From NCBI GenBank assembly GCA_013399855.1, contig VXAY01004334.1, positions 709,375-773,374 of the forward strand: a DNA stretch of 64,000 bases, given 5' to 3'. Position numbers and translations under genes: made by a program. The notes under the pieces were generated by a model. That model searched no databases and was not told where the DNA came from. It saw only the letters and a list, made by a program, of their open reading frames with translations. Each line of letters starts with the position of its first letter. The first letter of the stretch is position 1. Of the stretch, positions 1 through 12,317 are shown piece after piece. This DNA is from Oxyruncus cristatus. Taxonomy: Eukaryota; Chordata; Aves; Passeriformes; Cotingidae.

Positions 1-9
1 AAAGGGGGC

Positions 10-31
10 TTTTTTTTTTTTTTTTTTTTTT
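10..31. repeat. poly-T tract (22 T)
   Basis: An uninterrupted run of T directly after AAAGGGGGC at the window edge. It could be the antisense poly-A tail of something lying outside the window or simple slippage; no element adjoins it inside the window. Confidence 0.9.
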
Positions 32-611
32 AATGCCTCATGCCACTACCTGTGATAAAATTTCTCTCAAATTTTAACAAATAGAGACTATGAGATATGG
101 GCTAAAAGAACCTCCAAGGTGATCACTGGTCTGTAGGAACAGTACTTACTTGTGAGTGACAGAGAATTCAGTTTTGAGAAATTTGAACCTACGGCAAAAA
201 GATGCCTGAATTTACTTATTTTTTTGATGTAAAAACACTGGTTTTGGAAAAAAATGGAAGAAGGATGGCATTTAAGAGTAAAAATTTTTTGCCCGAAGCA
301 CCAGGGAACTTTTCCCTGGTGTCCTCATAAAGTCAGTTGCATTTGGTATAATGTTAAGGCCACGAAAAACCACATTACAAAACGCTGGCCTTCATTCTGC
401 ACTGAAAATTTATGTCTGAATAGCAGTTATTTGTCATGAATGTAAAATTGTGGATATAAAAACAGCAGAGTGTGTCAGTATGAAAATCAATTCTAAACAC
501 TTTGCACACTGAGTAGATGCTCCATAAAATTTATCTTACACAAAAGGAAATAAATGCATGGGCCATAAAGAAGTGTAAAGCAGAAATGCCAACTGTAAAT
601 TTGCATGTTGG

Positions 612-629
612 TTTTTTTTTTTTTTTTTT
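612..629. repeat. poly-T tract (18 T)
   Basis: An uninterrupted T run in unique sequence with no recognisable element beside it. Confidence 0.9.
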
Positions 630-1631
630 CTGTGTAAGAACAGAAGGTTTAAAGGAAATAGCTATCAAAAAAATCCCAGCACTGCAGAGCTGAGCAGCTG
701 GGAGAAGGTACCCCTTGACAAAGGTGGCCATACTGATCCTGTTATTACTGTGAGTTTGTACAACTTTCATGACTTGGAGAGCAAGAATCTGAAACTTTAA
801 GATGCCAGATGAGTGAAATGTGTGTATGTGCATGTGCCTGCAAGTTTCCAGAGTCTGCTGTGTGCAGAAGTCTCTGGTGTGGGTCAGAGAATATAGTAAT
901 TTTCTGCCATAATTACTTTTTCCCAGTGTCACAGGCATCTGAACATATTTCTGCAATTACATTTAACCTTTCTTCGGGTTTTTGTTTGTTTTAATTGGAT
1001 GCTTTCTTGAAGAAAGACTGAAATTATGCGTAAAAATGCAGCAATAGCTCATTAAATAATTAAGAATAGTATGAAAACTCCCATTTTAAACAGAAATGAA
1101 TATTGAAGCTCGTGATCAAACATGTATAATATCTGCATCATTTTTACCTAGGGTATGTGGAATTGATGAATGGGAAATTGTTTTCAGATATTATTCTTTC
1201 CACATTCTCCTTATTCATTCTTCATGATTGATGAAGTCTGTACCACTCTTCCCTTATGACATTTAGAAATGAAGCTTCATGATATCTAGTATGTTCTTAG
1301 CTTTCAGATTTGGAGTGAGAGATTCAGGGAGGAAGAAGTGCATACGATACCTGTGAAATAATACGTAGCTGTTAAATGTAGGGTTGTATTACAGCAGGCA
1401 GCATTTGCAGAATTTTCAGTTGATACTAAGTACCACTTAATCAGCGTCAGATATGTTTTAACCTGCACAACTTTAAATAAGAAATTTATAGACTTGAAAT
1501 TGGGAGAGGATGCTAGGGATTCTTGATTGTAATATTTGATGTTCCAGTGGTTCCCATCTCTCAGTAAGATAGTTAAAACATGATGATGGCAAAACGTATT
1601 TAATTTAAATGATTTTTCAAGAAATGTATTA

Positions 1632-1659
1632 TTGCATTTTGAGGTCCCTCAAAATGCAA
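1632..1659. repeat. perfect inverted repeat, 13-bp arms, 2-nt spacer
   Basis: The arm TTGCATTTTGAGG (1632-1644) is followed by TC and then its exact reverse complement (1647-1659). All 13 positions pair. With a 2-nt spacer the RNA hairpin would need to open a few inner pairs, while the DNA could form a cruciform. The core contains TGCAT/ATGCA-type octamer-like sequence. No mobile element surrounds it. Confidence 0.9.
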
Positions 1660-4600
1660 ACTTTAATTGTTATTTCTTAGAGATATTAATGTGGATTAAA
1701 TGTGAGAAAGTTCTGCACATAATATAGGACCTTCTTAAGGGGAAAAAATACGTATTTTCACAGGGGAATTTAGGGTGTTGTACCTACAAGAACAGGAGGA
1801 CAATATGGCATTTAGTAACAGAATATAAAATAAATAGCTAAACAAAATGGTAAAGTGGGTTGACAGCAATTTCTGTGTAAGATTTCTTTTCTGTGAAACT
1901 TGTACATACTGTAAGAACACACACGCTGATCAAGGCTCCTGCTCCTCTGGCCCAGTTGAGTAGCACCGTAGGCTGCGACAGGGGGCAGTTGCTCCCAAGG
2001 GTCCATATGCTGAGGCCTGGCTTGCAGCTGGCTTTTTTCAGTAGCCAGGTGTTTCACATCAGAGTCAGCCTTCTACATGTTTTTGGCACCCATAGATGGT
2101 TTGTCATTGACAGGCACCCTTCTTCACTTTTTATTGCTTTCTGACTTGGGTGGTCAGGTTAAACTGCCAATTGCTTCGCTGCTGGATAGCCCCCAGCTAA
2201 CCTCTTGGACTTTTTCCCCATGGATCTCAAGGCAAGTACTGATTGTTACCTGAGTTACTATGACTTTCTGGCCTCTCACCTTGAATATGTTACAAGGACA
2301 TAAAGCTGTATGACTGCTTTATTTTCTTTTCCTTGCACAACTAACCTATGGAATAGGACAGACCTTCTCATTTGACAGGGATTTGGGTCAGCCTTCCCTA
2401 TGCCATTTACATGTGTTATGAGTCACAATAATATTTGGTTTTAAAATTGTCATCTAATTGGTGGGCATACCTATGGTTCAGACCTCGTTTTATCTGAGTG
2501 ATGCCTTCAAGTAAGCTTCACCCCGTGACACACTCACATACGTGCGTGTATCTACATATATTTTTTTAAGAAGCTTGCTAGGATAACAAATTGGCAATAT
2601 TCATAATTTGTGTTGCTCAACACTTTTCATTGTGAAGGTGTTTTTTGTTGGTAACATTTTTGCTGAACTTTAATTGTTTGGCCCAAATGCTCTGTACTGT
2701 CTCTCAGTGAAAAATTTTCAGAAGAGATGATATAGGTATGCCCCTGAATAAAGCTGGGAAAATTGCTTCCTTTAATTGTGTTAAAGATATAAAATAAAAA
2801 CATACTTGGAGTTCCTAGTCTTTGCTTAATGTTTGTTAATAGTATTTGCTAACTAAATCTACTAAAACAACAACAAAAATTACTGCTTTCCCTTTCTGAC
2901 AGTATTTATTAAAAAAAACACCTTTCCTAATACCTTGAGAATACACTCAAAGTATGACTTCATTTTTAATTTGTTGTTAGTTTCATGAAAAGAATAAATT
3001 CTGAAATTAATTATAGCATTATGATTTTTCTTGTGATTTGAAGTTTCCTAAATATAGGGAGAGGAATTTAGCTAGCAAACAGCTCAAAGTATATTTTCTT
3101 TACTTTTTTTCTGCATTATGATTTCTGCAACTTCTGAGATTATCTGTCTTTTTGATTAATCTGCTGAGTATTTTATTTGCTATCTCTTTACTTTCCTTCA
3201 TTTAATCGTAGTAGGTCACTTACCAAAACTTAGTCTTTTCTTAAAAGTTCCTCACTTCAGTGCCTGCTTTAATTTCAGTGTGTTGGCTGTTCAGATAGAT
3301 AGTGCAGACAGTTTTGTAGTGCTGTTAAGTCAAAATGGTGATATTTTCTATGTGAGGTATATATTGCTGGTTAATAAAGCAACACCCATCCACCTGCAAT
3401 CAGTTAATGGATAGCTATTGTTTGCATACGTCCCTTGACACAGATCTCTCATTTGACATGATTTTTATACCCAACTGTAGTTTCATAGTGTTTGCTTCTA
3501 CAGGGAGGCCCTTCATTTTCCATTTTATCTAATGATGCACTTTAAAGCTGGTTTCTAACACAGAATAGCAGTTTGAGAATTTATCTGATCAATGACACGA
3601 GAATGTTAGGTTTATTGAATTTTGAGGCTTAGTAATTGAAATTTTCATCATCTGTGAGACATGAAAGATATTGAGTAATAGAAATTGTATCTGATTCCCC
3701 TATCTTTTGTCTCCTTTTTCCTGCTGTGAGAGTCTGTAGTAGAAGGCTAGGAGCCAGCAAACATTTGGCATTATACACAATTCTTTTTCTTTTTTCCTTA
3801 GTAAAATCAGATGAAGATGTTGTAAATCAAGCCTATTAAATTCCAAGTATGCAGATCATTGCAGGGAGTGCAGGTTACGTTTTTGCTTCAACAAAAACCC
3901 TGTTATTTTAGACAAACGCTTACAGTATTTGGGTATCATCTGAAAATACTTGTATGAATTTTGTTTCACTATCATCAGTTGTAAAACTCCCCTCTTGCTC
4001 TCCACAGTTTGTTATTGCAAAACTTCAAACATTTCCTGTTTCCAAAATGCAAAAGACTATGATGCTATTTAAGAGTGAACAATAAAAGGACAGTTGGACG
4101 GGTAAATTGGCAAAATTGACAGCCCTAATAAACACATTTGAGAGGCTTATCAGGTTTTATTGTCTTGCACTAGGCATGTAATACTGTAATTCTTACAGCA
4201 GTTCCTTACCATAAATCAGAATTGCAATAAACAAAGACAGAAGAGAGTTTTGGTAGGTTTTGAGTGCCTTCTATTTGTTAAATATGAAACTGATAGTTCT
4301 CTGTAAGGCTTTAAACTTTTTAAGCAGATAGTGATAAACTTTTTGCTCATCTACACAAAGAGTATAGTTTCATAAATCCTGAGTCCTTTTTCCGTATATC
4401 CAATAACAAATATGATAATGTTGATCCTACAAATATTTTCACTGTGTTCTCTTTTTCACAATTACTGTATATAACTACAGTGACACAAAGATAAATACAA
4501 GCAGTTCTTGCTCAGAAACACAGAAGAAATTAATGAAGGATGAGGAAAAAAGTGGTGCAACAACAGTAAAAAAAGCAATTTGGGGAAAATGGATCCATTA

Positions 4601-5239
4601 CTGCAGGCCACAAAATTTTATCTATTTTCATTTTAATAAGATTTGTTATTTCTTTCAACATGTGAATGTGTATTTATATGAAGACAATCCAAAGCATTTA
4701 TACTAAGCATAGGCTTAGTCTTAGTGAATTTGTTGCTTGTACCATTTCTTTATAAGAATTTTTATTTTCTATTTAAAATCCAAATGGTCTTATGCATCAG
4801 GATGTAAGTCATGTTACTGCTATATCATCCAGTTACTTACTGTTCTAATTAAAAGGATTCAAAACATAAAAGTTCACTGTTTGTTAAAAGAATAGGTTTC
4901 AACTGAGAAAAGTAATGGTGTCAAGTTCAAGAATATTATGTTTCTTCACAAAAGGTTGAAGTGCTGTTACAAAATAACTGTTAAAAAGGTGAATCATAAT
5001 TAGCTCTTTTGAAAAGCAGTGAATCTTCAAACAGTTTACAAGATTCCTTTCTTTCCTGTACACATAAAGGAGTAAGTGTATTGATCAACATCTTTGGGAA
5101 TCAGTGGCAGCAAGAATGCCTTCATTCCCCTGTTGATTAACAGCATGATTTTATTGAAGCAGATGAACGGAATCTTCAGTAATCCCTGAAGCATCAGGGT
5201 AAGAAATCAGTAGAAATAAGGGAAAAACATTTCTTGCCT

Positions 5240-5267
5240 TTTGTTGTTGTTGGTGTTGTTGTTGTTA
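5240..5267. repeat. (GTT)n microsatellite, imperfect
   Basis: About eight GTT units interrupted by one GGT. It is a simple repeat in unique AT-rich sequence. Confidence 0.85.
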
Positions 5268-5572
5268 TTTGTTTAGTTAGTTTCATTTTGAATTGGTAAT
5301 TATAATACACAGTAATTTCTTTTTTCATTAATATCCCATCTTCAGTAAATCCTAATTAAGACATGGCAATTGGTATGTTACTGTTACATTAAATATAGCA
5401 AGTATGACAGATTTTTGCTAACAGCTTTGTTATTGTGCCTTGAACATTCCCTCTTATGAAGCACAATTGTACAGTTTTACCCATGTCCCATCCTTCATGG
5501 GACTGTACTCATTATTCATTGTTGCTTCTCATGTAGGCACGAAAGCAACTCTTTTTTTCTGCTCAAAACGAA

Positions 5573-5805
5573 GTGAATATATCCCTGGCTGTTTATGATG
5601 GTGTGAACATGGAGTCAACATGGAAAGAAGTAGCAGAGCAGAATAATGCTTGCACAGCTAATGCAGAATGCAGCTTGTGCAGCCTTACCAGGAGCACCAA
5701 AGTCCAGACTTGTAAAGTCGGAAGTTTGGGCCATGATTGTGACAGTTATTTTGCAGCCTTAAGTTCCGAATGTGATTTGGTCCCAAAATCTAGACCTCAG
5801 TTAAG
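5573..5805 (+). other. cysteine-containing open frame ending at a donor-like site (possible exon, weak)
   Basis: A frame starting at a GTG codon at 5573 stays open for 78 codons and includes six cysteines between residues 26 and 67. Just inside its end, AAG then GTAATA (5803-5811) resembles a 5' splice site. Upstream, a T-rich run (about 5551-5558) precedes several AG dinucleotides that could act as acceptors. I recognise no domain and cannot connect it to another exon. Base composition is slightly richer than its surroundings. Chance is the most likely explanation. Confidence 0.15.
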
Positions 5806-7403
5806 GTAATATAATAACGCAGAAATAAGAGGAGTAAATATGACCTGCAGTAGTGAAGATGCAAGGGTATAATTTGAATGTGTATTGGTAAGTTAACTGC
5901 ACCTAATTTTCAGGAACTGATGAGAGTTAAGCTTAGATGAGCCAAATATTTTGGTGCCAAAATAGCTTTAAGTGCTGTGACAGACATTTAAATACCAAAT
6001 TAATTTAAAAATCTGAGGTTTTTTTCATAGCCATAGTTATTTGGAGATGCTTCATTATTATTATGTAAAAAGGCATGACTTTTATTTGTGTTTGCTTTCC
6101 GTGATTAGAAGGTAATGAACTGAATTCAGCAGACAAGTTCTCCAAGCCTAACAGTGCTCAAGATATACTTCTCTTTGTGTTTGCTAGAATTTATCAACCA
6201 GAAAGTCTGAACAGAGTGAATAATTTAGGATTAATATGCTTAAAAGGACACTACGTTCTTAATTTTGAGGTTATTCTGAAATACATTTGCTTCTTTGTTG
6301 AAGAGGTGGTTAAGAATGTAGATTGTATATTGAAGGGATTTCATAAGCAGAAAAATGAGTGAGAACCTACTCTAATTGGTCTGTGGTAGTATACTTCCAA
6401 GAAACTAGATTAGATATAATTGTCTTGGGAGGTTAAGAAACCCTCTTATCTCCATTAGTGTACTTATATAATACGTGTTTTTAATACCATCTGACAGTAA
6501 GGCTACTGATAAACCATAGGAGATATGCAGATTCCCAGTGTTGCCTTTTCTTTCTCAAAGGCACAGAACAGATATAGTGATTCCTGGAAATATGGTTTTC
6601 TTTCTTACCCTCTTTTTGACATAACTTATTATGGGCACTGATTTTCCCACTAGCTCGGCCTCAGGTGTTTGGTTGTTCTAAAGGAAGGAAAAGGTGATGT
6701 GAACAGCTGAGAGCTTTTTCCATTCCTTGGAAGAGGGTTGTGCAGCTGATGATATCTGGTAGATTTGATGGTAGAAATCAGCAGTAGGAGGAGAAAAATC
6801 ACGACTTTACGGGTTTTGGGTCTTTTTCTATAGTGAAAGAAACTGTAGTGAAGAAAAGTGAGCTTCTCTGCAAAATCCCTTATGCCTGGGAGAGGTATTG
6901 AATGTGTAAAATTCCATGCTAATTGTAAAATTTTAAAAATTTTTTTAAAACCATCTTGCTTTCTGAACTTCTCTGATAGGTCATAGTATACACATATACT
7001 ATTGATGGCAATAGCTGTTGGTAATACTAGAAAATATAGGAGAATTGTGCCATGTTGCTAGCTTTGCTCAGAAGGGCTGTCCCCTTTAGATATGCAGAAT
7101 TGTACAAGACTTAGCCAAAGATTTTGTTGACATGAATCAACAAAAGTAATCCTCAAATGGGATCGCATGTTTTTTCAGTTTATCTAATTTCAGTGTAAGG
7201 CCTGCGGGACCTTTTGTTTGGCAAAACCCTGCATTTTGCATTTAATTCCAAGTTGTGGCTTTGAACAAAAACCTTTTTTTTTATTTTTTCCCAAAACAGC
7301 TGTCCAGGTGTTAGCATCCCAAATGTTTTCTGTGTTTGGAGGTACTGCATTTTTTGCTTCAGAATACAATATTCTGTGTGTGCGTGTTTGAAGCTCTCAG
7401 AGC

Positions 7404-7492
7404 TTTTTTGTAGACCCCCTTCAGGTACTGCAAGGCCACAATTAGATCACCGTGAAGCCTTCTCTTTTCCAGGCTGAATAATCTCAGTTCTT
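7404..7492 (-). mobile_element. CR1 LINE fragment, antisense
   Basis: The segment matches from memory the antisense strand of the CR1 ORF2 C-terminal region, with a block close to TTCAGGTACTGGAAGGCC, then the ACAATTAG and CACC steps, then CCAGGCTGAA. The same block recurs at the distal end of the CR1 copy at 17790-18131, an internal confirmation. It is about 90 bp and truncated on both sides, with no octamer tail. It is a dead relic of an avian CR1 insertion. Confidence 0.75.
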
Positions 7493-9515
7493 ACAAGATT
7501 TCTGGTGGACTAGGTTTTTAGAAGAGGAGAAAGATATGTGAAAAGCTAACATGATCCAAAAACTTTTTGAATAACAAACTTGTGTTTTTGAAGAATTTAT
7601 TTGTAACCTTAGGTTTTGCTTTTTGTTTGAATGAATAAACTATATACCAGTCATGATGGTGATAATTTTGTTATCTTGATTTTTTTGTCTTTAGTTCCTG
7701 GCCATTGACATTCATCGGTGTGTGAAAGCAACATAGAATTATCCTATCTTAAATATAGAACATACATAACAACCTAGGGAATTAAGTAGAAATATTACTC
7801 TAAATAGTTAAAACAGTTTAATGTACTTACTGTGTGTCTCAGCCAATTGCTTACCTTTTACTACCAGGTCAGTACTGATAGGACCAGTTTTAGAGATGCA
7901 CAAGTCCAACTGCAGAGCTTACCTACATATATAGGGATGACTGCATTGATATGTTTTCCAGTCTGTACTTGCCTCTGCCCTTACCTGTTACCTGTGATGC
8001 AATCATCTATCACACAGTAATTTATTGTTGATTCACAAATCTCCCGTTTCAGCCCCAAGTTTTGTGTTTAATTGGACTGGGTGCCGAGTTTTGCACTTAA
8101 ACCCAAGTTACTTAATTTTTATTCACGTCTAATTAGTTTTAATTGCACGGTAAAACCAGAAGATGATGCAAAAAAATAGACTGGATTCTGATCTTATTGT
8201 GCAATTAATGTTTCTTTATTAAATTCTGAACACTTTTATCTGTGGGGAAAACAGTGGAATTGCAAAGGTATGAAGAGAGCATTCTGCAACGTGCTGGGAT
8301 TTTTTGGATAATGGAGGAAAAGACAGGAGCTTCTTTTCAAAGCCTAAGCTGATTTGTCAACATCTGCATTTGGAAAATTTATGTACTGTTCAACATTTCA
8401 TAGCAAACACTGAAAAAGGAATGCTGAACCTGCAGAACCATTTTTATTGCCACTAATCAGAAACAAATTGCAGTATATACTTTGTACTACCTAGTTTACT
8501 TTGTGATACTTTACTAAGCAGCTTTTCCATTTGAATGCTTCTGGTAGCGAACTATCTCAAGGGGGGGGACGTATGAGTTTTTAAAAAGTCACTTTGACTA
8601 TGGGATTGGCTTGCTGCTGTCAGCATACCAAATTTGAAACCAGATTGCAAGTTGTGGAGTGAGTTACAGATCCTATTTTCAGCTATCTTCATCTATTGCT
8701 GAGAAAATATGAAATAAATCCTGTATGGAGAGTGACAGAAAAACACCATGGAAGGAATCCACTAAATTGAACCCTAAGTGAAAAAGCACACACCTCTACA
8801 TTGCATTTAAAATTTTAGTATTTATAAAAATTTAAGCCCTGGTTGGGTTATTTTTTTTTCCTACGTCAAACTGTCACCTGTCACTGTGCATGAACAGAAA
8901 TGTTACATCTTTTTTCCTTTGTCACAGTGCTGTGCCCACCCAGAGGACTGCGTTTCTTCCTTCCTAAGATATGTGTGGACATAGACAAGAGTGTAAGGAA
9001 GAACACAGACAGCTTAGGCAGCAAGGGGGAAATAGATCTGATCATGATCATATATACTGTTCCTGACCGTTCCTCATTCACAGCTGGGCCTCTTGGCAAA
9101 GTATTTATTTTCCAGGCCAGATCTCAACTTGTTCTTCATTTCAAATCTAAGTTTGTCCTCAGCAAAGATGTGCTTTCCTCCTGAATCTCATCCTCCCTCC
9201 ATTGGCTTTGAATTTGTTCAAAAATATGCCACGATATACTGTGTTTCATTACTTTAGGGTTTTAAAACTTGAGTTAAAGGATTTCAAGAGAATGATGGGC
9301 AGAAATTGGGTCTTAGATCAAAAGCTCCATATTTCAAATAACCAACACTTCCTTAAAGAGCAAGACATTTATAATTAAGTACTTTCTAAATCGCAGCTTT
9401 AGCTAATAATTTTATGATACTGTCTGAATTACCACACAAAAGGTGTTATGTTTTAGAGTAGCTGGACAGAATGTTGATTTCTGATCTTTCATTTTTCAGA
9501 GTCTACGTACCAGCA
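7493..9515. other. unique AT-rich sequence
   Basis: No gene or named repeat was recognised. Overlapping open frames on both strands near 8881-9184 are mutual shadows with no recognisable protein. A G8 run at about 8562 and a T run near 8850 are the only simple features. Confidence 0.55.
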
Positions 9516-10058
9516 ATTGTGTGGCCAGCAGGACCAGGGCAGTGATCATACTCAGCAGTGGTGAGGCCACACCTCTAGTCCTGTGTTTGGTTTTTTAGGG
9601 TCCCTCACTACAGGAAAGACATTGTAGTGCTGGAGTGTGTCCAGAGAAGGGCAGTGGAGCTGGCAAAAGGTCTGGAGCACAAATCGTAGGAGAAATGGCT
9701 GAGGTTACTTGGGGTTCTTAAGTCTGGAGAGAAGGAAACTCAGGAGGGACGTTATTAATCTCTACAACTACCTGGAAAGAAGTTGTAACGAGCTGAGGGT
9801 CAGTCTCTTCTCCCAAGTAACAAGTGACAGAACTAGTTGCTCCAGGAGTGGTTTAGATTGGCTATTAGGAAAAGCTTCTTCACTGAAAGGTTAATCAAGC
9901 ATTGAACACACTGCCCAGAGAAGCGATTGAGTCACCATCCCTGGAGGTATTCAAACGATGTGTGTATGTGGTGCTTGGGGATGCGCTTCAGTGTTAGACT
10001 TGACAGTGCTGGTTTACTGGTTGGACTTCATGACCTTAGAGGTTTTTCTGTGACTGTC
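9516..10058 (+). mobile_element. CR1 LINE, 3' part (ORF2 C-terminus and 3' region), truncated
   Basis: The copy aligns by eye to the CR1 consensus from the 'gtggccagcaggaccagg' block to the 'accttagaggt' step near the 3' end. An internal frame (9709-9894) reads like the CR1 ORF2 C-terminal segment, with [12 protein letters not shown], then LYNYLE, then [11 protein letters not shown]. The frame then shifts and is interrupted, so it cannot encode a working protein. The octamer tail (ATTCTATG) expected at the 3' end is missing; the copy fades out after TTTTTCTGTGACTG. The last 180 bp belong to the same subfamily as the copy at 56409-56590. It is an inactive retrotransposon relic, truncated at the 5' end as most CR1 copies are. 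Confidence 0.92.
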
Positions 10059-12114
10059 AGACAACGTTGAAACATGCAAGACTGATGCTTCTGCTAATAA
10101 TTAAATGTTATGCCAGTGCTATGCCTTCTAGTGCATATTTGCTTCCGGTCCTTTTATCGAGAGAGGTTTAGCATACAGCAGGCAAACTAGACTTGCTGAT
10201 TCTTGTGGTTATAGCTGGTAGAATATGGAATTCTTTGCTCAAAAGTGTGATCAGTCAAGAAAATTAGTGTCGTCCCCTTGTGATACAAATTTCTTGAATG
10301 CTTTAAAATTAATTGCATAAATGCAATTTTTTATTTTTTTAAAAATCTTTTTTTCTTCAAATGTCATTGAAACGAGGCAATGAGCTTGTGAGTGACATTA
10401 TGGGAGAGAGGCCAGGTAACTTTAAAAATCAGCATTTTCTATTTTTGATGTCTGAGGTAAGGAAGGCATGTCATATGTGAGGCTATCACATCGACCTATT
10501 CAAATCTAAAACACTAATAGAAATGCCAATTCACAAAAAATTATGAATGTAATTGTTTCATGTAGCATTTGAAAATATTTTTTCTTAACATGAGCTGAAA
10601 TCAAGTGTAATGGCAGGAGGAGGTACATTTATATGGGCATATTAGTCTGTTTATAGAGAAATGATGCTCTCAGAGGATTATAATATTATCTGGTCACTAC
10701 CAAAAAATTAAACTATGTTTGAAAACTTGTGGTTCTTTGGGTCTTTTTCTGTTTTGTTGCAGTACAGAACACTGGAATTTCTTAAAAATTCTGTTATATG
10801 GGATGCCTTTAGAAGTTATTGAAGCTAGAGACTGTTCAGATTTTTTACTGGCTTCAATTTGTCCTGCTAAGCTGAGAAATATCTCAACAAACTTTATTGT
10901 GGTTTTTCTCCTTTATTTTTTTTTTTAAATTTCTGAAGCAGATGTTTTTTTTCTATGTGAGACATAAATTGTAGGATGTTGTAGAGGTGATAAAGTTTAC
11001 ACTTTTCATAGCCTTCAAAAGTTGTTGTAAAATCACCAGCTGTGTTCCCATGGGTTTATCACTCAAATGCCCTACTCATGTGATCCTTGAAATTCAGGGA
11101 ATGGCAGATTTCACTGAGTCAATTCTTGAAACAAATAATATAGTTTTACTTAATTAGGTGAAACATAATCTTGAAATATGAGATTTCTATTTTTTTCAAA
11201 GTCTTAAAAATCCTTCTTAAATGATTAAGCCCATATGTTCCTCATGCTGTGCAAAACTGTTCAGAGGGAACAAAGCCAGTTAAAACTTCAAGGATCTAGT
11301 GGAACTAAAAAGCTGAAGAAGGTGCGTAATGTTAAGTGTTTGCACCAAGATTTCCATCTAGAATTAGGGATTAATGGGATTTCAAAACCACAAAACTTAA
11401 AATTTCTGTTGGTGAATGGAGGATTCCTGACAGCTCAGGTCAAATTTCTTAGTGACATGTACACTGGCAAGGACAAAGCTATTGGGCACATAAAACTGCA
11501 AGTCTACCAGCCCCCTTTAGGCTCTGTAAGTTATATATAGGACTGCTTTAGCCTCTGATTGTGGTAGGATTGGAAAGATATGAATATTATTATGAGGCAG
11601 TTTTTATTCTCTTTACTTGTACTACAAAATACCTCATGTTGCAGAGATGAAAAACAAAGCTGCATATCTATGAAAGATCTCACAAATAAAGTTTATGGAT
11701 ATCACAAGTTTAAAATGAATGCTTGACATTAACGAAAAAGTCATAAAAGAATAAATGTCAATATATTTTTTTTTTCCAATAAAAGAGCCAAAGAGGGAGA
11801 ATACTTGAGGGAGGAAATTTTCCTTCCTAATTCTCACTCCATCCAGTCCCAGTAAAGGTTGTTCATTGCATAAATCCTGGAAAAGTGATTATTAGAAGCA
11901 TTTTGTCTTTAAAAGGAGTAAAGAAATGGAAAGAGGTAGGCACCTATATTTCACAAGAATCAGAACAATAAGAGAAACTTAATTCCAAGCTGTCACCTAA
12001 ATGATTTTTGTGAAGTTGTAAAATTGATTTATGTTAACATAGACAAGTAGCAATCAGTTTCTCATTGAAATAAAAACCCAGATAATATGTCTCCAGGGCA
12101 AAACAGAATTTGAC
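10059..12114. other. unique AT-rich sequence
   Basis: No gene or named repeat was recognised. A 101-codon plus-strand frame at 11235-11540 contains a good donor-like site (AAG then GTGCGT at 11329-11337), but it resembles no known protein and lacks a convincing exon context. Confidence 0.55.
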
Positions 12115-12317
12115 CTGCAGAGAGCTAGTAACCTCATCTTCACTCAACCTGATTTCTATAGGAATGATTGTGCATCCTTTCACAAAATCTTCTGGTGCCT
12201 CAAGTGTCAGATACATTTTGCTCAGGCGCAGTGTGGCCCCAGCTGTCTTTACATGTTCATGCTGTGGCTTTGCTAACAAGCCTTCACTGGCTGTGGTTCC
12301 TGAGGAGGGCAATGCTC
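12115..12317 (-). other. possible internal exon, unrecognised (weak)
   Basis: On the minus strand, an acceptor-like site (pyrimidine-rich stretch ending in CACAG at 12318-12322) precedes an open frame. The frame runs to CTGCAG followed by GTCAAA (12111-12120), a plausible donor, giving a 203-nt exon. The frame reads with normal-looking amino-acid content, for example TLEAPEDF and IPIEIRLSEDE. The stretch is GC-richer than its neighbours. I recognise no family. If the terminal exon at 14027-14208 is real, this one lies downstream of its stop and would belong to another transcript or be false. Confidence 0.18.

Larger units (their letters stand above)
1..7403. other. AT-rich unique sequence, no gene recognised
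   Basis: This is AT-rich non-repetitive DNA with many T and A runs. I see no exon chain, RNA gene or named transposon. A slightly GC-richer patch at about 1925-2200 is open on both strands but resembles no protein I know. The open frame at 5573-5809, the hairpin at 1632-1659 and the GTT repeat near 5240 are listed separately. The stretch is best read as intergenic or intronic. Confidence 0.6.

Noticed and set aside
531..956. 141-codon minus-strand open frame
   Set aside because: Includes a lysine run read from the poly-T tract and no domain; chance frame.
11235..11540. 101-codon plus-strand open frame with an internal AAG/GTGCGT donor-like site
   Set aside because: No recognisable protein, ordinary AT-rich codon use, and no partner exon.
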